Source: Candidatus Hydrogenedentota bacterium
GTDB taxonomy: Bacteria > Hydrogenedentota > Hydrogenedentia > Hydrogenedentales > JAEUWI01
DNA length: 32,491 nt
Reading direction: 5' to 3'
NCBI GenBank assembly: GCA_016791475.1
Contig: JAEUWI010000071.1
Span: 1-32,491 of the forward strand
Shown: positions 14,934-23,461 of the stretch, in pieces
Numbering within the stretch: position 1 is the stretch's first letter
Layout of the letters: each line of letters opens with the position of its first letter
The notes under the pieces: generated by a model
The model's input: only the letters and a program-made list of their open reading frames with translations
Database searches by the model: none
What the model was told of the DNA's origin: nothing
Position numbers and translations under genes: made by a program

Positions 14934-17900
14934 ATGAGGGAGCGTTGGATGGGTGGGGTCGGGCGTGTTGTGCTTGGGGCGATACTTCTTATCGCGTCAC
15001 CGATACTCGGAGAGGCGCCGCTCTTCGTGGATTTGTCGGTCGTGCAGGGCATCGCACACTATAGTGGACCCGACGCGGGCAAGGACCTCCTGTCGAAGAA
15101 TGGCTTTGTCGTCACCCGCGAGTTTCAGCATCACATTTTTGTCCCCTATCTGAACGATAACCTCCCCCACTTTGTCACCGCCGATTCGGTACATCGGACC
15201 TTTCATGTGCTCCTGGAGGACCACCTGAAACTGGTGGAAACCCGTGCGGCAGGCGAGGTAAACCTCATGCTGGCTGCCCTGCGCGCAAGTCTGGAGGCCC
15301 AGCCGCCGGATGCAGTCGCAACCGGTGCACTGGCCCCGCTTGCTGCGGAGGCGAAAGCCCTCGCCCTGGCCTATCTTCAGGTGGCGGAAGTCCTCCTGGC
15401 GGGTGATTCGGTCCCGGCGGGTCTGCCGGAGGGGGTTGCTGCCGAGGTCGCGGCTATCCTGAACGCGGACGGCTTCGGAGCGTCGCGATTGTTCGGGGAA
15501 GAGGTGGACTACTCCCAATACAAGCCGCGCGGCTTCTACACCGAGTCGCCGGAGTTGCAGCGCTATTTCCGCGCCATGAGCTGGTTCGGCAATGCGGCCT
15601 TCCTCCTCGGCAGCGACGTGCAGACGCTGGCCGCACTGATGCTATCCAAAGCCCTGCAGGATACGCAGGACGCGCAGCAGCGCTGGCGGAAGCTGGACAG
15701 GCTCTACACCCGCTTCCTCGGCCCCTGCGACGATCTGACGCCCGAGGAGTACGGCGCGCATCTGCCCGGTATAGGTATGCTCGATTCGCCCGCCGCGCTT
15801 GCGGACGCGATAGCACGCTTGCGCGAGGAATTGCGTGACCCCAGGATCAACTCCATGCTCACGGTGGCGGAAAAGAGCGAATGGGTGGCGCAAACCAAGG
15901 GCATGCGTTTCATGGGCAAGCGGTACTTACCCGACAGCGAAATCTTTCTCGCGCTGGTCGAACCCAATGTTGCCCGTCGGGTATTTCCTTCGGGCCTCGA
16001 TCTTATGGCGGCCAATGGATCGGCCCGCGCGGCGGAATTGATGGCTGGCACGCCCGAGGGAAGCCAGCCGGACTATAGCGCTGCGGCGGCCAAATCCAGG
16101 GGAGTCGTGAGCACCTATAAGCGCGATAGCGACACCCACTATGCCGCCATATTGCGGCTCGCCGAAACCCTCACCGCGCCGCCCGTCGAGCAGGCCGCCC
16201 CCTTCGCCCGAACCTCGGCATACGGGGACAAGAACCTCATGACCTCCCTAGCGGCCTGGGCCTCCACCCGCCACACCTGGGCGCTGCACGCTAAGCAGTC
16301 CAATATGATGAGGGGAGGTGAAGACTTTGATCCTGAGGACCCGCCCCCCGGCTATGTGGAACCCAATCCCACATTTTTCTCGCAGATGACGGATATCGTC
16401 ACACGAACCACTACATTGTTTGGTGAGGCTGGCTTGGCGGACTTGGACAAGTTCGAACAGTTTGGGTCCCTGGTCGGGGAGCTGGCTGAAATCGTGCGCA
16501 AAGAACTCGCCGGAGATCCACTCAGCGAAAACGAGCGCCATCTCTTGAAGAACTATGGCATCGTTCTCAAAAAACTTCACGGAATGGAGGGCGGGAATTC
16601 TCGCAATCCAGGATCGTCCTGGATGTCTCTCGTGATGGATGTCTACACCTACGCCGATACGGGACAATGTCTCGAGGTCGCCACGGGCGGCGCGATGCCC
16701 ATCTACGTGATCCTGGAGCACGGAGGCAAGCCCCACCTGCTCGTTGGAAGCGTTTACTCGTACTATGAATTCCAGCAGCCGATATCGGCGCGGCTGAACG
16801 ACGAGGAATGGCGTGAACAATGGGACGAGGGGCGGGTGCCCGAGCTGCCCGCCTGGTCGGGCTCCTTCGTCGCGGGCGGGCACGATGTTCAGGATGTCAT
16901 TGCGCGCCTGCGAAACGGCGAGTACGTGAGCGGGCTGGAGTTTATTCAGGATCCCGCGTTGGATGCCTATCTGGTAGAAAATGTGCGCCCGGATAGCCCG
17001 TCCTTGGAGAAAGAGAATGTTGCGTATCTCTTTTATTCTGCGGCGCGGCGCGCGCCGGATGTGGTGAATCCCATTTTGGTGAACATGATTCGCAGCGGAG
17101 ATCTCGATACTGCGGGGGCGAGAGGAACGAAAACACCCAGTCCGGAGGTCGCGGCTGTGGCGATTAGCGGCAATGTGCGCGAGGAGGACTTGCAGGAGTT
17201 GGTGGATATCATGACCACCACCAATGCGATTCGGGCGAAAATGGTGGGATTTGTCTTTAGTGGATACAAGTCCGACATACTGGCCACTATCGCAATCGAG
17301 GCAATTACACGTTGCGCTGATCCGATCTTGAAATGCGAGCTTCTTGATCTAATTCGAAGCAAGGCTTCGCTGGATTGCACCCCCGACCTGTTGAAAAACG
17401 CAAGCACCGAGGAGGGCGCGATGCAATTCAAATACCTCCATACGCTCGCGACGATTTGGAGACGCTGGAACCTCGATTCCGTGGCGTTTCAGCACTTATC
17501 CACAACCGAAACCGAAGCCCAGCGGGAACAATGGTCCGCACAGCTCGACGCGGCAGTGCTGGAAGCCCTGGCAACCTTTGATTGGGTGAGCTACGACAGC
17601 AATCGCGACACGCTCCGGCGGGAGTCAGAGACTCTTCAGGAGAGGGCAATGAAGGATTCCAACACGCTGGGACACTTTTATGGTCATAAATCGATGGCCG
17701 AGTATCGGTGGGTTCAATTCCAGGTCGAGTTGATGAAGGAAATCGCCGAGATAATAATGGATCTCCGCTTGGAAGGTGCGGTGCCCTTTCTCGCAGAGTC
17801 GTTGAATCATGCCGACCGCCAGACGACCGCGATCATTCTGAAAGCTCTAGCAACCATCGGCACGGACGAGTCGACCGATGTCCTTGCCAATTCCGCAGGT

Positions 17901-18257
17901 TCACCGCATTTGGACCCGGTGTTGAAAAGTTCTTTCCGCACGTACATGTATGATCGCGAAATTCCCGATTCGTCATCCCCCGGCAATGCCCTGATCCGGC
18001 TACTGGAGCACACGTCGTCGTTTGGCGGCGGCGGACTCCGCGTGTGCGACATCGTGCTTGGCATTCTGGCAGACACCGACATTCCGGGCCATCCCGGCCT
18101 TCCGCCCTCCGCGAGTCTGGCCGACCGCGATGCGAAGTTGGCGGAGTGGATTGCCTATCTTCAAGAACAACCCCTTCCCAGTGATTATGAGGACGATGAT
18201 CATGGTTTTGGCAGGCCGGGCCCGCCTCGTGCCCTTTCCGCGCCGGGAGGGCCCTGA
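14934..18257 (+). CDS. Large exported DUF3160 protein
   Basis: This is a 1107-residue protein of unknown function. I chose the ATG at 14934, which has AGGAAAGGG upstream and begins a clear signal peptide (MRERWMGGVGRVVLGAILLIASPILGEA); the frame is open to 14742 without such support. The segment LNDNLPHFVTADSVHRTFHVLLEDHLK (about 73-99) is the signature of DUF3160, whose members are large secreted proteins of bacteria and archaea. DUF3160-type sequence runs to about residue 640 (the VGSVYSYYEFQQP segment). The last 450 residues look helical and contain HEAT-like stretches (AVPFLAESLNHADRQTTAIILKALATIG), ending in a Pro/Gly/Asp-rich tail. Mature function is unknown. Confidence 0.85.
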   Translation: MRERWMGGVGRVVLGAILLIASPILGEAPLFVDLSVVQGIAHYSGPDAGKDLLSKNGFVVTREFQHHIFVPYLNDNLPHFVTADSVHRTFHVLLEDHLKLVETRAAGEVNLMLAALRASLEAQPPDAVATGALAPLAAEAKALALAYLQVAEVLLAGDSVPAGLPEGVAAEVAAILNADGFGASRLFGEEVDYSQYKPRGFYTESPELQRYFRAMSWFGNAAFLLGSDVQTLAALMLSKALQDTQDAQQRWRKLDRLYTRFLGPCDDLTPEEYGAHLPGIGMLDSPAALADAIARLREELRDPRINSMLTVAEKSEWVAQTKGMRFMGKRYLPDSEIFLALVEPNVARRVFPSGLDLMAANGSARAAELMAGTPEGSQPDYSAAAAKSRGVVSTYKRDSDTHYAAILRLAETLTAPPVEQAAPFARTSAYGDKNLMTSLAAWASTRHTWALHAKQSNMMRGGEDFDPEDPPPGYVEPNPTFFSQMTDIVTRTTTLFGEAGLADLDKFEQFGSLVGELAEIVRKELAGDPLSENERHLLKNYGIVLKKLHGMEGGNSRNPGSSWMSLVMDVYTYADTGQCLEVATGGAMPIYVILEHGGKPHLLVGSVYSYYEFQQPISARLNDEEWREQWDEGRVPELPAWSGSFVAGGHDVQDVIARLRNGEYVSGLEFIQDPALDAYLVENVRPDSPSLEKENVAYLFYSAARRAPDVVNPILVNMIRSGDLDTAGARGTKTPSPEVAAVAISGNVREEDLQELVDIMTTTNAIRAKMVGFVFSGYKSDILATIAIEAITRCADPILKCELLDLIRSKASLDCTPDLLKNASTEEGAMQFKYLHTLATIWRRWNLDSVAFQHLSTTETEAQREQWSAQLDAAVLEALATFDWVSYDSNRDTLRRESETLQERAMKDSNTLGHFYGHKSMAEYRWVQFQVELMKEIAEIIMDLRLEGAVPFLAESLNHADRQTTAIILKALATIGTDESTDVLANSAGSPHLDPVLKSSFRTYMYDREIPDSSSPGNALIRLLEHTSSFGGGGLRVCDIVLGILADTDIPGHPGLPPSASLADRDAKLAEWIAYLQEQPLPSDYEDDDHGFGRPGPPRALSAPGGP

Positions 18258-18316
18258 TTGCGGGGAGACGAAGAGAAGCACCGCGGTTCCAGGCCAAACG
18301 AGAAGCCCTCTCAAGG

Positions 18317-18534
18317 GTGCCACGCGACCCGGCCACGCCGGTTCGTGTGTCCGTGGTGTGGAAGCCTTGATGCGCCAATGGCAACTCGAACGGCCCTTTT
18401 GACCTACGGCAAGTTCTGCAATTGGGTACAATGCTCCTCGCCCGACGAACAAACCGCTTGGTCAGAGCAATATTCGTAACCTCGGTATTCTATACGCGAG
18501 GCACACGAACCGGCGTTGCCGGATCGCGTGGCAC
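18317..18534. repeat. 33-base inverted repeat pair around a 152-base core
   Basis: 18317-18349 and the reverse complement of 18502-18534 agree at 31 of 33 bases. Each arm contains its own small palindrome (CCGGC-N3-GCCGG in the right arm). Both arms are followed on the plus strand by GTCCGTGGTGT. The arrangement is like a MITE or a REP pair; no target-site duplication is evident. Confidence 0.65.
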
Positions 18535-18628
18535 GTCCGTGGTGTTCTTGAATGATGGCGTGTACAGGACGTTGTCTGGCGTCCGATTACCCGGCGTGGG
18601 CCTGAACAATTGGGCCTTCGGTCTCCCC

Positions 18629-18837
18629 GGCCTGAAAGGCCAGTGCAGCTTCCCGCCCTGGGCAACGCCCAGGGAACAGTGCGGCCCGACGAAGACATCG
18701 CCCTGTAAGGGCAGCGAAGTTTCCGGATGGTCCAAATCTCGCCACCCAACTGCGCTGCCCTTTCAGGGCGATAAATCTAACGCGGCTTTTTCCCTGGCCG
18801 TTGCCCAGGGCTGGAAGCTGCGCTGGCCCTTCGGGGC
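18629..18837. repeat. Inverted pair of compound REP-like units, about 88 bases each
   Basis: 18629-18716 and the reverse complement of 18753-18837 align along their whole length at roughly 75%. Each unit contains the same three elements in order: a GGCC-type mini-palindrome, CCCTGGGCAACG(C/G)CCAGGG, and a CGCCCTG-N-AAGGGC palindrome. The 36-base gap is unrelated. This looks like a two-unit BIME. Confidence 0.65.
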
Positions 18838-18997
18838 GAAAACAGACTACCCATCAATCGCGAGCTGTCGGCCGCCCGGGGCGGCCCGTCCTCCTGCGGC
18901 GGATCGGCGATAGTGGGTGGCATCCGGGGAGGGCTTGGCTGCTTGGGGCCGCTGTCCGGTGGTCACAAGGACGGCAGGGACTTCAGGGTCAACAGTA

Positions 18998-19024
18998 ACG
19001 GCAGGATCTCCTCGATCCTGCCGT
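18998..19024 (-). terminator. Hairpin downstream of the aminotransferase gene, possible terminator
   Basis: A perfect 10-bp stem (acggcaggat / atcctgccgt) with a 7-base loop lies 65 bases after the aminotransferase stop. There is no T-run on the minus strand, so it may instead be another intergenic repeat. Confidence 0.35.
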
Positions 19025-19088
19025 CCCTGATGTCGCTGTCGTCTCTGTAAACCGCGGGTGGTGTCTCCGGCATTTCGCCATCACCCAC

Positions 19089-20270
19089 TCAGTTGTAATA
19101 CGCCACCGCCGCCTGGGCGCCTGCGCCGCTGTGGATGGGCGCGCCCATACGCGTGAGCACGCTGTCCAGCGCCGTGAGGCAAAGGATCACGTTTTTCTTG
19201 GAGCTGGCATGGCCCATGAGGCCGATGCGCCAGACTTTGCCCGCGCCCGCGCCGAGGCCCGCGCCGATTTCGAGGCTGTATTCGGTGAGCAGGGCCGTGC
19301 GCACCGCGCCGTCGTCGATGCCTTCGGGAATCTTTACGACGTTAAGCTGGGGCAGGCGGCAGGACGGGTCCACGGGCATTTCGAGGCCCATGGCTTCGAG
19401 GCCCGCCTTGAGGGCGTTGTGGTTATTCAAGTGGCGCGCCCAGGAATTCTCCAAGCCTTCGTCCTGCAGCAAAACCAGGGCTTCGTGGAGTCCATACAGC
19501 GCATTGATGGGCGCGGTGTGGTGGTAAGCACGCTTGCCGCCGCCGTTGCCCCAGTAGCCCATGACGAGGGTCTGATCGAGGAACCAGCTCTCGATTTTGG
19601 TCTTGCGGGCCTTGAGATGCTCCACGGCGCGCTCGCCGAAGCTCACGGGCGAGAGGCCGGGCGTGCAGGAGAGACACTTCTGGCTGCCGGAATAAATCGC
19701 GTCGATGCCCCAGTCATCCACGCGCAGCTCGATGCCGCCCAGGGCAGTCACCGCATCAACGATCACCATCGCGCCGTGTTTGTGCGCGATTTCCGTGAGG
19801 GTCTTCACGTCGGAGCGCGCGCCCGTGGCCGTCTCGGCGTGGACGAAGGCCGCGATCTTCGCATCGGGATTCGCCTTCAGGGCGTCTTCCAGCTTGTTCG
19901 GATCGGCCGGGCTGCCCCAGGCGTCTTCCACGATAATGGGCTGGGCGCCGCAACGCTCCACGTTCTCGATCATGCGCGTGCTGAAAACGCCGTTCTTACA
20001 GACGATGACCTTGTCGCCCCGTTCCACGAGGTTAACGAAGCAGCACTCCATACCGGCGGAGCCGGGCGCAGAGATGGGCAGGGTCATTTCGTTTTTCGTC
20101 TGATAAGCATATTGGAGGAGCTGTTTCATCTCGTCCATCATCTCGATGAAGGCGGGGTCCAAATGGCCCAGGGTGGGCTTGGCCATGGCCGCGAGCACGC
20201 GGGGGCTGATATCGGAGGGGCCGGGGCCCATGAGGGTGCGGACGGGCGGTGAAAAAGACGTGATGGCCAT
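19089..20270 (-). CDS. Class V aminotransferase, alanine/serine-glyoxylate type
   Basis: This 393-residue PLP enzyme transfers an amino group, most likely from alanine or serine to glyoxylate. Visible family features are MGPGPSDISPRVLAAMAKPTLGHLDP near the N-terminus, the SAPGSAGMECC loop (67-77) and HAETATGA (144-151). The PLP-pyridine Asp is in VDAVTALGG (Asp172) and the Schiff-base lysine in YSGSQKCLSCTPG (Lys198). C-terminal GAGLGAGAGKVWRIGLMGHAS binds the substrate carboxylate through its Arg. The ATG at 20270 has GGAG upstream at a rather long spacing. The exact amino donor, and whether it works in photorespiration-like, serine-cycle or purine catabolism, cannot be read here. It stands alone. 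Confidence 0.92.
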   Translation of the reverse strand: MAITSFSPPVRTLMGPGPSDISPRVLAAMAKPTLGHLDPAFIEMMDEMKQLLQYAYQTKNEMTLPISAPGSAGMECCFVNLVERGDKVIVCKNGVFSTRMIENVERCGAQPIIVEDAWGSPADPNKLEDALKANPDAKIAAFVHAETATGARSDVKTLTEIAHKHGAMVIVDAVTALGGIELRVDDWGIDAIYSGSQKCLSCTPGLSPVSFGERAVEHLKARKTKIESWFLDQTLVMGYWGNGGGKRAYHHTAPINALYGLHEALVLLQDEGLENSWARHLNNHNALKAGLEAMGLEMPVDPSCRLPQLNVVKIPEGIDDGAVRTALLTEYSLEIGAGLGAGAGKVWRIGLMGHASSKKNVILCLTALDSVLTRMGAPIHSGAGAQAAVAYYN

Positions 20271-20295
20271 GGGGGTATGCTCTCCATAAAACAGG

Positions 20296-20312
20296 GCCGC
20301 GCAAGGCGCGGC
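20296..20312 (-). promoter_or_regulatory. Leader hairpin of the aminotransferase gene
   Basis: A perfect 7-bp GC stem (gccgcgc / gcgcggc, loop AAG) lies 26 bases before the start codon. A TATACT -10-like box (20347-20342, minus strand) lies just upstream, without a convincing -35. Confidence 0.3.
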
Positions 20313-20492
20313 TTGGAAATGACGTTGGGGTTGATAGCCTTAGTATAAGCGGGATTCGGAGGCCGATTCCACGTGGGGAAGACGGGATCGCTGGTTTTCC
20401 CGCTGACGGCGCGTCCCAGACTTACCCGCGTACAGTGCGCCAAAGGCGCGCGATGAACACGGACTGGGAAGTCCATGCTCCCGAATTGCGGC

Positions 20493-21119
20493 CTACTTGC
20501 CCAGCTTGTCCACGTCGATGCCTTCGTCGAGCACCACTTCCTTTTCGTGTCCGGACAGCATGTGCTCCGGCGGGATGTACCGGGTCTTCAACTGCCCGCC
20601 CTTCTCGGCGGACTCCAGCGCCGCGTGGTCGATGGAGTAGAAGTATTTCTGCTTGGGGCCCTCATGAAGGCGAAGCACGCCATTAACCAGAATTGGACCC
20701 TCGAAAATACGAGTGGTGGTCCCTTCCTCCATCTTGATCGCCATGACGTCGTGCACGGGCGGGCGCTTGCAGAAGTAGCACTCGATGGGCAGGGGCAGCA
20801 TGAGGAATTCCTTCACATCGCGGAATTCGTTCTCGGGCACCATGAAACCGATGAGGTTGACCTGTTTGTTGTTGTAGGCCTTGAGCTCGTCGGTGAAGCT
20901 TGCGCCGCTGCGCAGGTTGCCGTCGGTGGCGCGCATGTGGTGCCACTTGAGGATGTCCATCCCATCCTTTTCACGGGCGGCCTCGGCGGTTTTTCGTATC
21001 TGGTCGTACTTCTCGACGAGATCCGAAAGACTGAAGGTGTAGTTCAACACGATCAGCACGGCTATAACTATCACCACGCCACCCAGGGCTATCAAATCGC
21101 GTTTCGCTCGTTGTCTCAT
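20493..21119 (-). CDS. DUF3299-like membrane-anchored protein of the ABC operon
   Basis: This 208-residue protein has one N-terminal membrane helix (about 9-28) and an extracytoplasmic domain. The segment VNLIGFMVPENEFRDVKEFLMLPLPIECYFCKRPPVHDVMAIKM matches the DUF3299 pattern (GFMVP, then FLL-P, then a Cys-containing turn and Pro-Pro). The pair CYFC (about 116-119) could bind metal. It is the last gene of a three-gene operon, 40 bases after the permease. To my knowledge the Zur-controlled zinc operon PA4063-PA4066 of Pseudomonas aeruginosa has the same order ending in a DUF3299 gene, which supports a role in metal handling. The specific activity is unknown. Confidence 0.82.
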   Translation of the reverse strand: MRQRAKRDLIALGGVVIVIAVLIVLNYTFSLSDLVEKYDQIRKTAEAAREKDGMDILKWHHMRATDGNLRSGASFTDELKAYNNKQVNLIGFMVPENEFRDVKEFLMLPLPIECYFCKRPPVHDVMAIKMEEGTTTRIFEGPILVNGVLRLHEGPKQKYFYSIDHAALESAEKGGQLKTRYIPPEHMLSGHEKEVVLDEGIDVDKLGK

Positions 21120-21159
21120 GCTACTTCCAATTCCTTATGATGACGGGATGATTATATCG

Positions 21160-22497
21160 TTATTGGCGGTCGGCCAGATCGTTGGCCACGTCGCCATTAT
21201 ACGCCTGCCAGGCCGGGAGTATGCCCGCAATCAGCCCGACCAGGGCCACGGAGGCGAATGCGCGAATCTCTTCGCCGCTGAGGCCGAAAGGCGTAATTAC
21301 CAGGCCGTAGTCGCGCGCCAGAATCTGGCCCATGACAACGATCACCAGATTGCCAAAGAGCCACCCGGCGGCGATGCCCAGCAGCGTGACCAGAAGCGCT
21401 TCGATAAGCACCGCCCCGAATATCTCCGTGGAGCTGGCGCCGAGGGCGCGCATGATGGCCAGATCGCGGCGACGCTGAATGATGCTTAGGTAAAGACCGA
21501 TCAGGATGCTCAGGGCCGAGATCACCACCACCAGATAGCCCGTGGCCAGCATCAGCCCCTTGATCGGATCGAGGAAGTCTTTGAAGAAATCACTGATGAT
21601 CTGGATCGGTACGGCCGCCATGGCGTTGGTGTTTTCGTTGATCCAGCCTTCGTATTCAAAGCGCTGGGCCGGGCTGTGCAACTGCAACAGCGCCGCGCTG
21701 ATGGTCAGGCCGTCGCCGTCGGCGTGACCTTCCTCGGCATGCCCGGCTTCGGTATGGCCTTCCGCGGCGTGATCGTGACCGTCGCCTTCGTGGTGCTCAT
21801 GGGGCTCGCCGCCTGCCGCGATCGACCCTTCGTGGCCGTGGGCGTTCCAGACCGATTCGATGCTGCAATAGATCGCGCGGTCGAAGGGCGAGCCGCTGGT
21901 CTCCAGGATACCAACGACGGTGTAGGGATGGCCGCTGTGATCAAACTCCTGAAGATCCTCGGAAATATTGAAGGATCCGTGGATACTCTCAAAGGTGTCG
22001 CCAATTTTCAGCCCCAGCTTGGCCGCGGCAACCGCACCGACGACCGCCTCCATGGGCGCCTCGAAGGCGCGGCCGTCTCGCAGCACAAAAGGCCGACGCA
22101 CTTCACCGCTGATGGAGCCCACCCACTCGTGGTGCAGCAACTCCGGCGTGGTGCCCACGATCCGGAAACCGCCGTAGGTGTCGCCGAGGCCAATGGGGAA
22201 GATGTCCTTGACGAAATCCTTGTCGTTCTTCAGCTTATAGAAGTCGGCCAGATCCATGGCGCCGATGGCGGAGTCCATGAAGTAGACACTGCCCAGCACC
22301 AGCGACAGGGGGCTGCCTTTTGGGCCGACCACCAGGTCGAAGGCCTGGCCCTCTTCCGCGAAGCGCTGTTCCAACTGCTGGCGCAGGCTGAGCACTGAGG
22401 AGATCAGGCCCACTGCGAGCGCCACGGAAAGGATCGTCAGCACCGTCGTCAATTTGCGGTTCCAGAGGTAGCTCCAGGCGATTTGCCACAGGCTCAT
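21160..22497 (-). CDS. FtsX/MacB-type ABC permease with a histidine-rich loop
   Basis: This 445-residue protein has an N-terminal helix (about 17-38), a large extracytoplasmic domain (40-315) and three C-terminal helices (about 316-340, 358-392, 412-432), the usual MacB/LolC plan. The coupling segment [20 protein letters not shown] lies at 341-360. Residues 220-258 hold ten histidines with many Glu and Asp (for example [11 protein letters not shown]), a likely zinc- or other metal-binding insert. The ATG at 22497 overlaps the ATPase stop (ATGA), so translation is coupled. With the ATPase it should form an exporter-like or mechanotransmission ABC complex; by comparison with zinc-linked operons it may serve zinc uptake or sensing. 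Confidence 0.9.
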   Translation of the reverse strand: MSLWQIAWSYLWNRKLTTVLTILSVALAVGLISSVLSLRQQLEQRFAEEGQAFDLVVGPKGSPLSLVLGSVYFMDSAIGAMDLADFYKLKNDKDFVKDIFPIGLGDTYGGFRIVGTTPELLHHEWVGSISGEVRRPFVLRDGRAFEAPMEAVVGAVAAAKLGLKIGDTFESIHGSFNISEDLQEFDHSGHPYTVVGILETSGSPFDRAIYCSIESVWNAHGHEGSIAAGGEPHEHHEGDGHDHAAEGHTEAGHAEEGHADGDGLTISAALLQLHSPAQRFEYEGWINENTNAMAAVPIQIISDFFKDFLDPIKGLMLATGYLVVVISALSILIGLYLSIIQRRRDLAIMRALGASSTEIFGAVLIEALLVTLLGIAAGWLFGNLVIVVMGQILARDYGLVITPFGLSGEEIRAFASVALVGLIAGILPAWQAYNGDVANDLADRQ

Positions 22498-23156
22498 TGC
22501 GCTTCCTCCGTCACCAGGCCCTTGCACTCGAACTGGATGGGAAGTCGGGCGGCCAGTTCCTTGTCATGGGTCACCAGCAGCATGGTCACCTTCTCTTCCG
22601 TACATATTTCGAGGAACAGGTTCATCACCTCCGCCGCGTTCTTGGGGTCAAGACTCCCCGTGGGCTCGTCCGCCACGATAATGCGCTGGTGGTTCGCCAG
22701 GGCCCGGGCAATCGCCACGCGCTGCTGCTCCCCCACGCTCATCGTCCGCGGCTTGCTGTGCAGCCGGTGGCCCAGCCCCACCCGCTCCAGCAGCATGGTG
22801 GACCGGCTTTTCCATTCGCCCGAGGGCACTTTGTCGCTGAAGCGCATGGAGAGCATCACATTCTGCAATGCGGTGAAAGGCGAAAGGAGATTGAAGGTCT
22901 GAAACACGAAACCCAATCGGTCCCCCCGGAAATAGTCCAGCTTACCTTCGCTCAGGGCCTGGATTTCGGTCCCATCGACTATCACCTTGCCGGAGTCGGG
23001 GCGGAGCAGCCCGGAAACGAGGTTGAGCATGGTGCTCTTCCCGCAACCGCTCGGTCCCCAGAGGGCCACATGATCCCCCTCGGCCGCATGGAAATGCTCG
23101 CAAAAAAAATGGGCGCCTGGGCCAAGCTTTCGCCGGCACTGCTCTATCGTGACCAT
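22494..23156 (-). CDS. ABC transporter ATPase, LolD/MacB type
   Basis: This 220-residue ATPase powers the FtsX-type permease encoded next to it. It has Walker [10 protein letters not shown] (34-42), Q-loop Gln86, and the signature MSVGEQQR (139-146, a variant of LSGGQ in which Val replaces the first Gly and Glu the second). Walker B with D-loop is [13 protein letters not shown] (158-170) and the switch His is in LLVTHDKE. The length and the AIARALAN segment fit the LolD/MacB/FtsE group. It is the first gene of the operon; AGGAA lies 11 bases before the ATG at 23156, and a promoter lies just upstream. Confidence 0.93.
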   Translation of the reverse strand: MVTIEQCRRKLGPGAHFFCEHFHAAEGDHVALWGPSGCGKSTMLNLVSGLLRPDSGKVIVDGTEIQALSEGKLDYFRGDRLGFVFQTFNLLSPFTALQNVMLSMRFSDKVPSGEWKSRSTMLLERVGLGHRLHSKPRTMSVGEQQRVAIARALANHQRIIVADEPTGSLDPKNAAEVMNLFLEICTEEKVTMLLVTHDKELAARLPIQFECKGLVTEEAQ

Positions 23157-23207
23157 GTAAGGACGTATTCCTGATATAAATGAGAACAGGTTATCGTTAA
23201 AACACTG

Positions 23208-23236
23208 ATCCTATATTCTCTTGGAGCGTTTTTCAA
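23208..23236 (-). promoter_or_regulatory. Predicted promoter of the ABC operon
   Basis: On the minus strand TTGAAA (23236-23231) and TAGGAT (23213-23208) are 17 bases apart; TATAGG at 15 bases is an alternative -10. It lies about 50 bases before the ATPase start. Confidence 0.45.
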
Positions 23237-23382
23237 GCGCATGCCGGTACGGGGACGTACCCTCGCGTATGCCCGGGACCAACACTGCGGTGGACGCGAA
23301 CGCGTAGTATGCTATATCGCGCCCGTCTCCTTCCACCCGGCCGAACTGTAAATAGTGTGGAGAGTGAAGAGGATGATATTAC

Positions 23383-23411
23383 TTGTGGATGGTACGTCCG
23401 TGCGTTATAGT
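23383..23411 (+). promoter_or_regulatory. Predicted promoter of the APH-type kinase gene
   Basis: TTGTGG (23383-23388) and TATAGT (23406-23411) are 17 bases apart. Transcription would start at about 23418, which argues against a start codon at 23417 and for the ATG at 23462. Confidence 0.55.
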
Positions 23412-23461
23412 GTAGTGTGTTCGTCTGCCAGGGCAAAGTCGAATCGGAACTTTATTCATAC

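Larger units (their letters stand above)
18258..19088. other. Gene-free region made of inverted repeats
   Basis: The 831 bases between the DUF3160 gene and the aminotransferase gene have only short frames with no protein-like features. They hold two separate inverted-repeat pairs (18317-18349 with 18502-18534, and 18629-18716 with 18753-18837) and a 10-bp hairpin at 18998-19024. Confidence 0.75.
23157..23461. other. Divergent promoter region between the ABC operon and the APH-type kinase gene
   Basis: The 305 bases hold two divergent promoters (23208-23236 minus, 23383-23411 plus). They also hold a small inverted repeat ggtacg-GGGA-cgtacc (23246-23261). I see no gene. Confidence 0.7.

Noticed and set aside
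19131-20252. Open frame of 373 codons on the plus strand opposite the aminotransferase
   Set aside because: The minus strand carries all PLP-enzyme motifs; the plus frame is its complement.
23188-23206. Possible Zur operator before the ABC operon (GTTATCG-TTAAAAC)
   Set aside because: The dyad is too imperfect and AT-poor at key positions to call; the zinc idea rests on gene order and the His-rich loop instead.
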